Shown: positions 36,534 to 44,909 of the stretch, piece by piece
Layout: the number at the start of each line of letters is the position of its first letter
How positions within the stretch are numbered: position 1 is the stretch's first letter
From: a virus
DNA: 64,000 nt
Virus record (IMG/VR): IMGVR_UViG_3300024273_002055
Location: 61,054 to 125,053 of that record
Direction: 5' to 3' (one strand)
Translations under genes and position numbers: made by a program
The notes under the pieces: generated by a model
What the model saw: only the letters and a program-made list of their open reading frames with translations
The model's database searches: none
Told to the model about the DNA's origin: nothing

Positions 36534-38746
36534 TATACCCTCCTAAATTGACATCCATCCTGAAATTTTAACCAATTTCTTTCTTTGGAAAACTTAGTCA
36601 AATATATACCTCCCTTTTCCACTAAATCCTTTATTCTATCATAAGCATCTGACCAAACTACCATCTTAACAGATGCACCTCCATCGCTGAGTTCTAGAGA
36701 CCAATATTTTTTGTTGTTTTTAGATATTTTTTCTACAACATCTTTTATCACAAAATAATAATATTTATCAGGATTTTCATAAGAAGTAACGGGTTCAACG
36801 TTAAAGTCATACTCTTCTTTAAATTGCTTCTTTATCTTAGATATTTTATCAAAAAGCTGTAAATCCAAACTACAAACATCTATAAAATCTTTGTACTTAA
36901 TATCCTTGGGAGTTGGCTCAAACTTCTCCTTAAGACTCTCCTCTATAATGTCAAATCTATTTTGACCAAACAAGTCCATTTGCATAGTATTGCTTTTTAT
37001 TTTAAACTTACGAAACTCCATAAGCTCTTCTCTAGACTCTGACCAATCATCAAAAACTCCTGCCTTTAAGCAGGCTTCAAAGTTTGCTTTATTGAATTTA
37101 GAAAATTTATGCATAAAAAACTTATCCTTACCAACATTAGAAATATCGACTTTTTGCAATTCTTCATAGGCAATTTCTCCCATACCATTTATACTAGAAA
37201 AACCCATTAAAATAGTTTCTTCATCTAACATACCCCATTCCCATTTTGACTTTCTATTAGGAGGCAAAACTTTTATACCCTTAGTGAAAGCGCCCATTAT
37301 AGCCGATGAAAGCCAAGACTCATCATCTTTAGCATGATTTAATAGAGCTGCATAGAATTCAGTAGGATAGTACCTCTTCATAAACAGGGTTTGCATAGCA
37401 ACATAACTGTAACTCACTGAGTGTGAGCGATTAAAGGAATATCCTAAATACTTTACTAACCACTCTTCTATGTCTTTAACTTCATTTTCCTTAAGCCCCT
37501 TTTCTTTACAGCCTGACTTAAACTTTTCCCAAAGTGTCAAATACTCTTTATAGTTCTTATTATTATATTCTTTTTCTTCCAATTTATCTCCTGACAAATT
37601 CTTTTTTATGATTTTTGAGGCCTTATCCATAACTTTCCTCAAATTATCACCCTCACCAAGAGTCATGCCTGCCAGCTCATGAGCTATAAACATTAGTTGC
37701 TCTTGAAATATTAGTACACCATTAGTATTTCTAAGTAAAGGCTCTAGAGATGGGTGCACCAAACTTATTTCTTCTGGGTTTTTCTTATTTCTGATGTACT
37801 CCTCGTGAGCACCAACTCCCATAGGTCCAGGTCTGTATAATGCATTTGCAGCCACCATCTCTTCGAAGCTCTCTATGTGCATTCTTTTTATCAGTTTAGA
37901 CATACCATCAGACTCAAATTGAAACACCCCTTGATTGTTTCCGCTTCTAATCTCTTCAAACAAATCAGAATTGTCTAAATCAACATACTTTACCTGCTCA
38001 GAAACATCTATACCCCTATTCTCTTTAACTAACCTTATAGCTTGTTTAAGTATGTTTAATGTTGTTAAATTTAATCTGTCTAACTTTAATATACCTAAGT
38101 CAGATAAGTCTTTACCACTACCAGACTCTTGAAATCCAGAAACAGTGACTCCTTTTACCATATTTACAGGCATATATTCCCAAACAGGGCCTGGAGTTAT
38201 GACTATGCCTGCGGCATGTTTTCCCAAATTTCTAACTTGACCCTGTAGAGTGAGTGTTGTATCTATTGTTTTTTTGTTACTGGGGCTTTCTATCCATTTC
38301 TTAACCAAGTCAGAAGCTTCAGGTGTATTAGGGTGTTGTTCTAGCCAATCTTTTAAATCGCCATCATATTTCATAAACATTTTTGGCATTTCCTTGGTAA
38401 CTGCAAATATTTCAGAATCAAACCCTCCGTCTCCTCCAAATGCCTTGACTACATCTTTTATACAACCCTTCTCATTAAATGTTGAAAATGTTATTACTGG
38501 GAAAACGCATTCTTTTCCATATTTGTTATACAAGAACTCATCAGTCTTTACGTCTGAACCAGTCTCAAAATCTATGTCAATATCTGGTGGAGAATTGTGT
38601 ATTAACACACTGGAAATCAACGTGTTATGGCACTCACTTAAATCTTTACTTGAAGAGAAGAATAAATTATCTTTATCAAAAGATAGGTCATACACCTTTC
38701 CTTTATAAGGAATTTTTTTTATACTTCTAATTTTAGATATTTTCAT
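36530..38746 (-). CDS. dnaE: Split DnaE: C-terminal intein half + C-terminal polymerase part
   Basis: 738 residues from ATG 38746; a TTG three codons earlier is unlikely. Residues 1-51 are a C-terminal split-intein half: GKVYDLSFDKDNLFF is block F, and LIHN|S is block G with penultimate His50, terminal Asn51 and nucleophile Ser52. Block F and G are separated by 16 extra residues including a decoy CHN. The C-extein begins SPPDIDIDF, the DNA polymerase III alpha active site (Asp55 and Asp57), with the third catalytic Asp at about 223 (LKLDRLNL). Further family C landmarks are QFESDGMSKLIKRM, ALYRPGPMGVGAHEE and FNRSHSVSYSYVAMQTL. The OB-like tail ends at 36530. Splicing to the product of 39864-42068 would rebuild one replicase. 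It overlaps the endonuclease gene by 14 bases. Confidence 0.9.
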   Translation of the reverse strand: MKISKIRSIKKIPYKGKVYDLSFDKDNLFFSSSKDLSECHNTLISSVLIHNSPPDIDIDFETGSDVKTDEFLYNKYGKECVFPVITFSTFNEKGCIKDVVKAFGGDGGFDSEIFAVTKEMPKMFMKYDGDLKDWLEQHPNTPEASDLVKKWIESPSNKKTIDTTLTLQGQVRNLGKHAAGIVITPGPVWEYMPVNMVKGVTVSGFQESGSGKDLSDLGILKLDRLNLTTLNILKQAIRLVKENRGIDVSEQVKYVDLDNSDLFEEIRSGNNQGVFQFESDGMSKLIKRMHIESFEEMVAANALYRPGPMGVGAHEEYIRNKKNPEEISLVHPSLEPLLRNTNGVLIFQEQLMFIAHELAGMTLGEGDNLRKVMDKASKIIKKNLSGDKLEEKEYNNKNYKEYLTLWEKFKSGCKEKGLKENEVKDIEEWLVKYLGYSFNRSHSVSYSYVAMQTLFMKRYYPTEFYAALLNHAKDDESWLSSAIMGAFTKGIKVLPPNRKSKWEWGMLDEETILMGFSSINGMGEIAYEELQKVDISNVGKDKFFMHKFSKFNKANFEACLKAGVFDDWSESREELMEFRKFKIKSNTMQMDLFGQNRFDIIEESLKEKFEPTPKDIKYKDFIDVCSLDLQLFDKISKIKKQFKEEYDFNVEPVTSYENPDKYYYFVIKDVVEKISKNNKKYWSLELSDGGASVKMVVWSDAYDRIKDLVEKGGIYLTKFSKERNWLKFQDGCQFRRVY

Positions 38747-39833
38747 AAGACTCAACTATATTTTTAATCATTATTATAATATTTTCCCTATTCTCTTTCC
38801 AGTCGTTCTCCCAAATTTCAATAAAATTACATTTGAGAATATTTATTATCTCATTTTTTCTCTTTCTGTCATCCTTCCAAATTTCACTTGCATATTTGTT
38901 TTTATTTTTATGATAAAAACTATTTTCATAAATTAAAGGATTACAATGCCAATAGTCTCCCATAACCTCTATCACTATATTGTATTCTTCATTATAATAA
39001 TCAATCTTATAGAATTTATTTTTATTTATAACTAATATCTTCTGCCCTAAAGGTGATTTTTTAAAAAAAGAGTCTCCTGGGACTTCTTTTGATATTTCAG
39101 CAATAATTTCTCTTTCCAACTTAGATGTCTCTCCAAAATTTTTATTTACCTTTTTAGCATTTGCAAGCTGCCATTCATCAGAATAAAATAAATTATCTAC
39201 TCCAAATTTTTCTTGCATAGAAATCGTTACTGCAGAATAATGACAACCTCTCTCTAAAAACCATTTAACACCATATTTATTCTCTATTGTTTTTGAAATT
39301 TTATCTCTAATCTCTTTTATTTGAACAGGGGATGTCATTCCAGTAACTCCATAATTTTCATTTAAACTCCTATTAAAAGAGTCTCTATATTCTCTAGTTT
39401 TATAGTAAAGTGATTTATAATCTTTCTCCGAAATTATATAACCATGTGACCAAAATTTTACTCCCCCACGAGATGGATGTAATTTAACTAAAACATTTTT
39501 TTTACTAAACCTATCATAAATCTGAATCTTCGCATCTGTTATTGAAATCTCTTTATTTAAATCAGTTTTTACTCTAACTGACTTCTGACCCCTTCCGCTT
39601 TTTCCAAAAAAACACCTTGTTGCTTTTCCAATATTTACCTCTCCTACAAAGACAAACTTTCCAACCACATTTTCCAAAGAAATAAATAAATCACTCTTAT
39701 ATTCCCAATCTCTTTTTTCTTCTTCAGATGCTAACTTTAGCTCTTGAAAGCCAACTAAAGCTTCACACAAATCTTTTTGTGTATCAAAATTATTATTTTC
39801 TATTTCTTCTTTTTTCATTTTACTATAATCCAT
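38733..39833 (-). CDS. Vsr-like homing endonuclease between the split dnaE halves
   Basis: A 366-residue protein lying between the two intein halves, in the same direction. The C-terminal nuclease (about 245-360) reads KSPLGQKILV, YKIDYYNEEYNIVIEVMGDYWHCNP, IWKDDRKRKNEI and FIEIWENDWKENRE. This is the fold and motif order of Vsr and the EDxHD homing-endonuclease family. Before it, KISKTIENKYGVKWFLERG and MQEKFGVDNLFYSDEWQ are two short GV-type modules that serve DNA recognition in large-phage homing endonucleases. It should cut intein-less alleles of dnaE and promote spread of the whole cassette. An ATATTTAT-like element touches its start (39838-39844); Met6 at 39818 is an alternative start. 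Confidence 0.85.
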   Translation of the reverse strand: MDYSKMKKEEIENNNFDTQKDLCEALVGFQELKLASEEEKRDWEYKSDLFISLENVVGKFVFVGEVNIGKATRCFFGKSGRGQKSVRVKTDLNKEISITDAKIQIYDRFSKKNVLVKLHPSRGGVKFWSHGYIISEKDYKSLYYKTREYRDSFNRSLNENYGVTGMTSPVQIKEIRDKISKTIENKYGVKWFLERGCHYSAVTISMQEKFGVDNLFYSDEWQLANAKKVNKNFGETSKLEREIIAEISKEVPGDSFFKKSPLGQKILVINKNKFYKIDYYNEEYNIVIEVMGDYWHCNPLIYENSFYHKNKNKYASEIWKDDRKRKNEIINILKCNFIEIWENDWKENRENIIIMIKNIVESYENI

Positions 39834-39863
39834 GTCTATAAATATAGATAAAAACTTTAAACT

Positions 39864-42068
39864 TTAAAAAGAAAACAGTAAGTCTGTTTCTTTTATTTCA
39901 TCAACTCTTATTTCAATTCTTTTTTTATCTCTGAAAACAGGAATTATATGACACCCTGTGAGCTGAACAACAGAACCGTCTTCAGTCTCTATCTCAAATA
40001 TATTCTCATGCTCTTCCAGCTCTCTCTCATGCTTCTGAACCAAGACTCCTTTTCCAGTTTCAGTCTGCACTGGGTCTCCGACTTTAACATCCACTACATT
40101 TTTATAAGAACCATCTTTCATCATAACATTACAATTATCTGTAAGACAATTTCTGGCTGGATTTAAGAATCTTTCAAAATACAAATCAAACCTTATCGGG
40201 TCAATCTTTGTTATGTCTAAGCACCAAGAAAGTAAAGAGCCTGCCGCACTTCCCCTTCCTGGCCCTACCTCTATATCGTTGTCGGCACAAAACCTTATAA
40301 GCTCCCAAACCACAAGAAAATAATCCAACATTTTCTTTTCTTTTATAACCTCCAGCTCATAGTCTAGCCTTTCTCTGTACTTAGAAATTTTATCATCATC
40401 TATTTCAACAGGCCCACGCTCTTTATATATATTAAGCTTTTGATTAAGCTTAGCATGTGACAACCTTCTTATTATCTCTTCTCCATCATTGGTTTTAAAA
40501 AAGTCATAAACATCTTTAGTTGGCTTATATTTCGGATATTTCTCTACGTCTGTTTCAAAGTCAAAATTACATATAGAAGCAATTTTTTCACTTGTAATCA
40601 TACACATTTTTATGAATTCTTCACTATAATTAAATCCATAATTCTTGTTCATTTCTAATATCTCAGACTCGTCAACGTAGTACATGTCCCTACTGTCTTT
40701 GGTCCTAGCTCTTTTTATAGACCTTTTTTGATTTATTGAAATCAATACATCTTGTAGTACTTTATCCTTTTTTTCTGGGTAGTATATGTCATTAGAAATT
40801 ATTACAGCCATACTATATTTGTCTGACATGTTAATTATGAAGTCATTATAATTCCTTTGTACCTCATTGTCCTCAAGGGAAATTTCGGCTATATAAGACT
40901 TTTTTCCAAATGCACTTAACATGCTCACTAGATAATCTTCAGCATCTTTATATTTGCCCATTTGCAAATATTTACATATTGTTCCGTTTTTAGATGAAGT
41001 TGTTAATATCAAACCCTCTTTATTCTCCAAAATCCATGAAGTTTTTATTCTAGGAACTCTATAAAAACCTTCAGCAAATGATAAATAATTTATTTTATTA
41101 ATATTAACAAAACCCTCTTTATTTGTAACTATTATTTTTTGAAGAACATTTTTATCTTGTTGCTTAGGCTCATACTCACCACCAATACTATCGTTTAAAT
41201 GAAATTCACATCCTATTATCGGTTTTATGTTTTTAGATTTACACTTTTGATAAAAAGAAAAAGCACCAGACAAGCTACCTTTATCTGTCAAAACTAAAGA
41301 TTTGTGATTATACTTTTTGGCTAAATCAATATAATCAGAAGTTGAACCAGCACCTTCTAGTACAGAATGATAAGTGTGAACTCCAAAATTTACCATAGAG
41401 AAGTCGTTATTAAAATCTCCATTTTTTGACTTCCACTTATTAATTATATTTTGTTCAGAATCAACTGAAGACATATGTGTTTTGAAGTCATCCCCAAAAC
41501 CTAATCCACCTATTCTTCTGAGCTCGAAAAAACATCTAGCCAACGCCTCAACATCAACCAGTGCATCATGAGCATCTTCAAAAGCCTTGTTAAACAACTT
41601 CTTGTGCAATTCTGTAAGAGTAGGAGGCTTAAGTCCCATCTTGCCTTGTATTCTACAAAAATCTATAGTAGAATTCATAGTGCATATATTCACTATGTTT
41701 CTCATTGAATTTTTCATTTTTAATCTAAAAAACTCAGAAGCCGTAACTTTATTGTCGAAACTTACATTGTGTGCAACAATAAAATTAGAATTCTCTATAT
41801 CTTTAGAAAATTCTTTCAAGACATCAGAAATTAAAACACCATCTCTGTTAGCTCGTTCATTAGTTATTCTATGAATTCTAATGCTATCATCTGGTATGAC
41901 AAAACCGTCTGGTTTTATAATTTTATTATTAGAGCTTATGACTTTACCATTTATGTCATACACCTTCCATGCCAACTGAACTATTCTGGGCCAATTGTCC
42001 GTATCGCTAACTGGTGCGCTAAAATCTTCAGGAAGCCCTGTGGTTTCTGTATCAAATACTATAAACAT
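39864..42068 (-). CDS. dnaE: Split DnaQ-DnaE fusion: exonuclease, PHP, polymerase N-part + N-terminal intein half
   Basis: 734 residues from ATG 42068 (MFIVFDTETTG). Residues 1 to about 190 are a DEDDh DnaQ-type 3'-5' exonuclease (FDTETTG, HNVSFDNK, HDALVDVEA). Next comes a PHP domain of degenerate sequence (FGVHTYHSVLEGA, VLTDKGSL where family members have HG). Then the polymerase N-part (EVGPGRGSAAGSLLSW, FDLYFERFLNPARN). The last 94 residues are an N-terminal intein half: Cys1 (CLTDNC), block A (KDGSYKNVVDVKVGD) and block B (GSVVQLTGCHIIPV, with Thr and His). It ends without block F or G. Its partner is 36530-38746. A host-type promoter lies directly upstream, implying early transcription. 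Confidence 0.92.
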   Translation of the reverse strand: MFIVFDTETTGLPEDFSAPVSDTDNWPRIVQLAWKVYDINGKVISSNNKIIKPDGFVIPDDSIRIHRITNERANRDGVLISDVLKEFSKDIENSNFIVAHNVSFDNKVTASEFFRLKMKNSMRNIVNICTMNSTIDFCRIQGKMGLKPPTLTELHKKLFNKAFEDAHDALVDVEALARCFFELRRIGGLGFGDDFKTHMSSVDSEQNIINKWKSKNGDFNNDFSMVNFGVHTYHSVLEGAGSTSDYIDLAKKYNHKSLVLTDKGSLSGAFSFYQKCKSKNIKPIIGCEFHLNDSIGGEYEPKQQDKNVLQKIIVTNKEGFVNINKINYLSFAEGFYRVPRIKTSWILENKEGLILTTSSKNGTICKYLQMGKYKDAEDYLVSMLSAFGKKSYIAEISLEDNEVQRNYNDFIINMSDKYSMAVIISNDIYYPEKKDKVLQDVLISINQKRSIKRARTKDSRDMYYVDESEILEMNKNYGFNYSEEFIKMCMITSEKIASICNFDFETDVEKYPKYKPTKDVYDFFKTNDGEEIIRRLSHAKLNQKLNIYKERGPVEIDDDKISKYRERLDYELEVIKEKKMLDYFLVVWELIRFCADNDIEVGPGRGSAAGSLLSWCLDITKIDPIRFDLYFERFLNPARNCLTDNCNVMMKDGSYKNVVDVKVGDPVQTETGKGVLVQKHERELEEHENIFEIETEDGSVVQLTGCHIIPVFRDKKRIEIRVDEIKETDLLFSF

Positions 42069-42086
42069 AATAAATTTTATATCATA

Positions 42087-42117
42087 CAAATATAATAATT
42101 AAAGTTATTGAGTACAA
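42087..42117 (-). promoter_or_regulatory. Host-type (Bacteroidota) promoter of the dnaE N-half
   Basis: On the minus strand TATATTTG (printed CAAATATA, 42087-42094) with TTG (printed CAA, 42115-42117) 20 bases upstream. It shares the 13-base core CAAATATAATAAT (as printed) with the nrdBA promoter. It supports ATG 42068 as the start. Confidence 0.65.
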
Positions 42118-42128
42118 TTTTTTTGTAA

Positions 42129-42135
42129 TATTTAT
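42129..42135 (+). promoter_or_regulatory. TATTTAT motif before the repeat protein
   Basis: AATATTTATTATTATG on the plus strand, only 4 bases before ATG 42140. As a promoter it would give a leaderless or nearly leaderless message, so this site is weaker evidence than the others. Confidence 0.25.
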
Positions 42136-42139
42136 TATT

Positions 42140-42748
42140 ATGAACTTAATTTCTACAAGTGAATATAAATCATTAGAGCCAAAAGAAAAATCTAAATTTC
42201 TTGATTATTTAGTTTATCTAAAAGCCCCAGTTGGTCTTTATTTTTTTAAAAATTTTAGCAACAAACAAAAGCAGGACTACATAGAAAATAGAATAAAATC
42301 AGCAGATTGGTTAGAGGATTATGAATTTACTATAATGTCTAATGACCAAAAGCAAAGATATATATTTAGAAAGAGATTTTTAACTAATTCTGAATTCTTA
42401 AAACTTAATGAAAAACTTCAAGAATATTATTTGCAAATGGCTTCTTATATTAAGTTACAACTTAATGATAGTGAGTTTAAAATATTAAGCCCAAAAATGA
42501 AAAAAATATATTGCAATTTTACTTTTGAGTTCCCTTTAGTTTTAGATGTTGAAAAGGTTCAGTTTTTAAGCAAAAAGAATCAAAAAAGATATATAGAAAA
42601 ACAAGTCGAAAGAGGAGTTTCTTTTTCGGAGGCACAATATAAGACTTTACCTCCCATAGCAAAAGTTGAGTATAATAAAATAAAAAATTCTAATTTAAAT
42701 GAAGTTAGAATTTTTATTAGAAAAATTTTAAAAGAGACTTTATGTTAA
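42140..42748 (+). CDS. Hypothetical protein of degenerate helical repeats
   Basis: A 202-residue plus-strand protein made of about six degenerate 28-residue units, each with LS-x-K/D-x-(K)QK-x-YI and a following short helix (examples FSNKQKQDYIENR, MSNDQKQRYIFRK, LSKKNQKRYIEKQ). The pattern suggests an all-helical repeat protein. The C terminus NEVRIFIRKILKETLC matches the short amphipathic helix at the N termini of the proteins at 695-2416 and 28073-28564. No known family. It stands between dnaE and the portal cluster, opposite to both, overlapping the gene 42745-43044 by 4 bases tail to tail. Confidence 0.6.
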   Translation: MNLISTSEYKSLEPKEKSKFLDYLVYLKAPVGLYFFKNFSNKQKQDYIENRIKSADWLEDYEFTIMSNDQKQRYIFRKRFLTNSEFLKLNEKLQEYYLQMASYIKLQLNDSEFKILSPKMKKIYCNFTFEFPLVLDVEKVQFLSKKNQKRYIEKQVERGVSFSEAQYKTLPPIAKVEYNKIKNSNLNEVRIFIRKILKETLC

Positions 42749-43044
42749 GAGTAATCACTTTGATTATCTTCTCTCTGCTTTAACAGGCTAGCCCTCAACT
42801 CTATACAAAGCTTTCTTATTTCATTTAGATTATTTCTAGCATCTATTGAGGCATCCACAGTTCCTTTGAACATAAACTTATATAACCTAGGCTCTGTTTT
42901 TTCAATTAAAAATTTTATTTTTTGAAAAATTTCATCAATACCATATTCATCGTCTTCAACATTTTTATCACTCAAAGAGTTTGAATTCTTTTTTAAACCC
43001 AATCTTTTATCTCTTATTTGCTTTTTTAAATCATCGTAATCCAT
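42745..43044 (-). CDS. Small hypothetical protein downstream of the portal gene
   Basis: A 99-residue protein with a charged N-terminal helix (DDLKKQIRDKRLGLKK), an acidic linker and a helical pair (DEIFQKIKFLIEKTEPRLYKFMFKG, DARNNLNEIRKLCIELRASLLKQRED). No domain is recognised. It is 30 bases downstream of the portal gene and co-oriented, so a head assembly role is suggested only by position. Confidence 0.55.
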   Translation of the reverse strand: MDYDDLKKQIRDKRLGLKKNSNSLSDKNVEDDEYGIDEIFQKIKFLIEKTEPRLYKFMFKGTVDASIDARNNLNEIRKLCIELRASLLKQREDNQSDYS

Positions 43045-43074
43045 AAAATATTTTTTAATAATTAGTCATTAGAA

Positions 43075-44898
43075 TCAAATAGTATTTCCTTCATTTAACA
43101 AATCATTTCCTTCATCATCTAACCCAGTCTTTTCGTCTATGCTGTTTAACTTAGAGGTTATAGAGTCAATTAAATTTTTTGTTTTAGTATTTAAATTCTT
43201 ATTTTTTTTGTTCAAAATGTTAACGTTTTTACTTGCATTAACCTTATCATCTATTGTTGCTATGTTTAAATCCTTTAAATCTTGCTCCAAAAATAAAACA
43301 CTCTCTTCTAGAGGCTCATCTACAGCAGGCTCATCAACAGACGGCTCATCTACAGCAGGCTCATCAAAACTTGCATCATCTCCAGCATCTCCAGCATCTC
43401 CAGAAAGAGTATCTTCTGCTGCCTTAAACTTTTCGTCTATATCAGCAAAAAGACCAGTTTGCATATACTCCTCTGGTGCAGTCTCTATTTCTGAGAACAT
43501 TTTTTTCTCTACTTTTTTCTGTCTTAATATTTGTTTTATTTCCGCCTTGGAGAATCCCATAACATACTCCATAGCCCAAGTGTAGGATACTGGCGAAGTT
43601 GGTTCTGCAGTGTACATTTCCTTAAAAACTTCAAGCCTAGCCTTCATTGTCTCTAACTTTAACAACTCCTGCTGTGTGGATGGATTAGTTAACTTTAGGT
43701 TGAAATTGTCCATATCATCCTCAAATCCCAAAAGAAATAGGTGAACGTTTGCAATTCTTCTAAGCTCTATTATTATATTTTCTTGTATTCTATTTATAGT
43801 TCTACTGAACCTCAAATCAGCCTGAGATAAAGCTGAACCACCAGGCATAGATTCTGCATAATTCAAATAAGGCTTAGGCACTTTCAGTGCTGCAAACAAT
43901 TTATTTTGCAAATATTCCACATCTTGTATCTCCCCTAGATTAGATGCTCCAGGAAGCGTTTCTATCCTAGAAGACTTATCCCCTCTAATGGGAAGAAAGT
44001 AATCTTCCTCCATTGTTAAGGGATTGTATTTTAAATTCATTTGACCAGTCTTCTGGTCAACAATAGGAGATTTTTTTAATTCTCTTTTTATTCTTTCAAC
44101 ATATTGTTGTACATCTGCAGACTCTAAGTTACCAACTTCAATATAATGAACCCTTCTCTCAGGGGCTCTAATAATTCTATATACTAACATGGCATCTTCT
44201 GCTAGCTGAAGTTGTTTCCAAAGCTTTCTGGCAGGGTCTAAAACGCTTCTACCATAAGGTAATTTTGTACCATCTGAAACTAACCTAAAGTGAGCTATTT
44301 GAAACTCTTCAAAGTACATGTTATTAATGTCCCACTTAAATCTAGAGGAATTTACATTACCATCAAAAGCTTCTTCTCTATGAATTTCTGCAACAGGCAA
44401 CATTCTTACATCGTATATTCCTTCTTGTTGGTCTATTTCCAATTTAGCAAAAGCATCTCCGAACTTAATCATTTCTCTAATCCAAAAAGTCAAATTATAT
44501 TCTATATTTAATCTGTCATGAAACAAATCTTTTAGAATAGTTTTGATTCTATCATTTTCAGAATATATTGACAATATATCACCCCTTTCATCTCTAGTTA
44601 CAGTTTCATCTGTAATTATATCTAATGCTGCAGAAACTTCAGGAGACATGTCCATGGCTCTATAATCATTATATGCACCAAGCCTATCTGTGTCATAATA
44701 AACACTTCTAGAATATATATCTTGAGCAATTTTTTGAGACTGCACATCTAGAAAGTCTTGCTGCCTCTGTTGTACTGGTGTAGATTGAGGGCTAGAAATA
44801 TTCCCAGAAATAACTTGCTTCTCTTGAGGCAGTGGCCTAGAAGTCCTTCCCCTCTTCAGTCTGTCCAATAAATTTATAAATACACTTTCGTCTGCCAT
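43075..44898 (-). CDS. Portal protein (T4 gp20-like)
   Basis: A 607-residue portal that should form the dodecameric gateway at the head vertex, docking terminase and tail. The gp20-type core is evident: YYDTDRLGAYNDYRAMDMSPEV near the N terminus, SAALDIITDETVTRDERGD, LDPARKLWKQLQLAEDAMLVYRIIRAPERR (wing and stem), and VEYLQNKLFAALKVPKPYLNY. The C-terminal 130 residues are acidic and low-complexity with a pentapeptide repeat (VDEPA/S) and helical tails not found in T4. It is 11 bases downstream of the terminase-like ATPase, in a packaging cluster. A TATTTAT motif lies 14 bases upstream. Confidence 0.92.
   Translation of the reverse strand: MADESVFINLLDRLKRGRTSRPLPQEKQVISGNISSPQSTPVQQRQQDFLDVQSQKIAQDIYSRSVYYDTDRLGAYNDYRAMDMSPEVSAALDIITDETVTRDERGDILSIYSENDRIKTILKDLFHDRLNIEYNLTFWIREMIKFGDAFAKLEIDQQEGIYDVRMLPVAEIHREEAFDGNVNSSRFKWDINNMYFEEFQIAHFRLVSDGTKLPYGRSVLDPARKLWKQLQLAEDAMLVYRIIRAPERRVHYIEVGNLESADVQQYVERIKRELKKSPIVDQKTGQMNLKYNPLTMEEDYFLPIRGDKSSRIETLPGASNLGEIQDVEYLQNKLFAALKVPKPYLNYAESMPGGSALSQADLRFSRTINRIQENIIIELRRIANVHLFLLGFEDDMDNFNLKLTNPSTQQELLKLETMKARLEVFKEMYTAEPTSPVSYTWAMEYVMGFSKAEIKQILRQKKVEKKMFSEIETAPEEYMQTGLFADIDEKFKAAEDTLSGDAGDAGDDASFDEPAVDEPSVDEPAVDEPLEESVLFLEQDLKDLNIATIDDKVNASKNVNILNKKNKNLNTKTKNLIDSITSKLNSIDEKTGLDDEGNDLLNEGNTI
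43313..43372 (-). repeat. 15-base repeats encoding DEPAV-type pentapeptides in the portal tail
   Basis: Four in-frame 15-base units (as printed GGCTCATCTACAGCA and close variants) encode DEPAV/DEPSV in the acidic portal tail. Three short CCAGCATCT units follow at about 43382-43402. Such tracts change length easily. Confidence 0.75.
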
Positions 44899-44909
44899 TT
44901 TTCTTTTTA

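Noticed and set aside
42069-42089. N-terminal extension of the dnaE N-half from TTG 42089
   Set aside because: It would overlap the host-type -7 box; ATG 42068 starts exactly at the exonuclease strand FIVFDTETTG.
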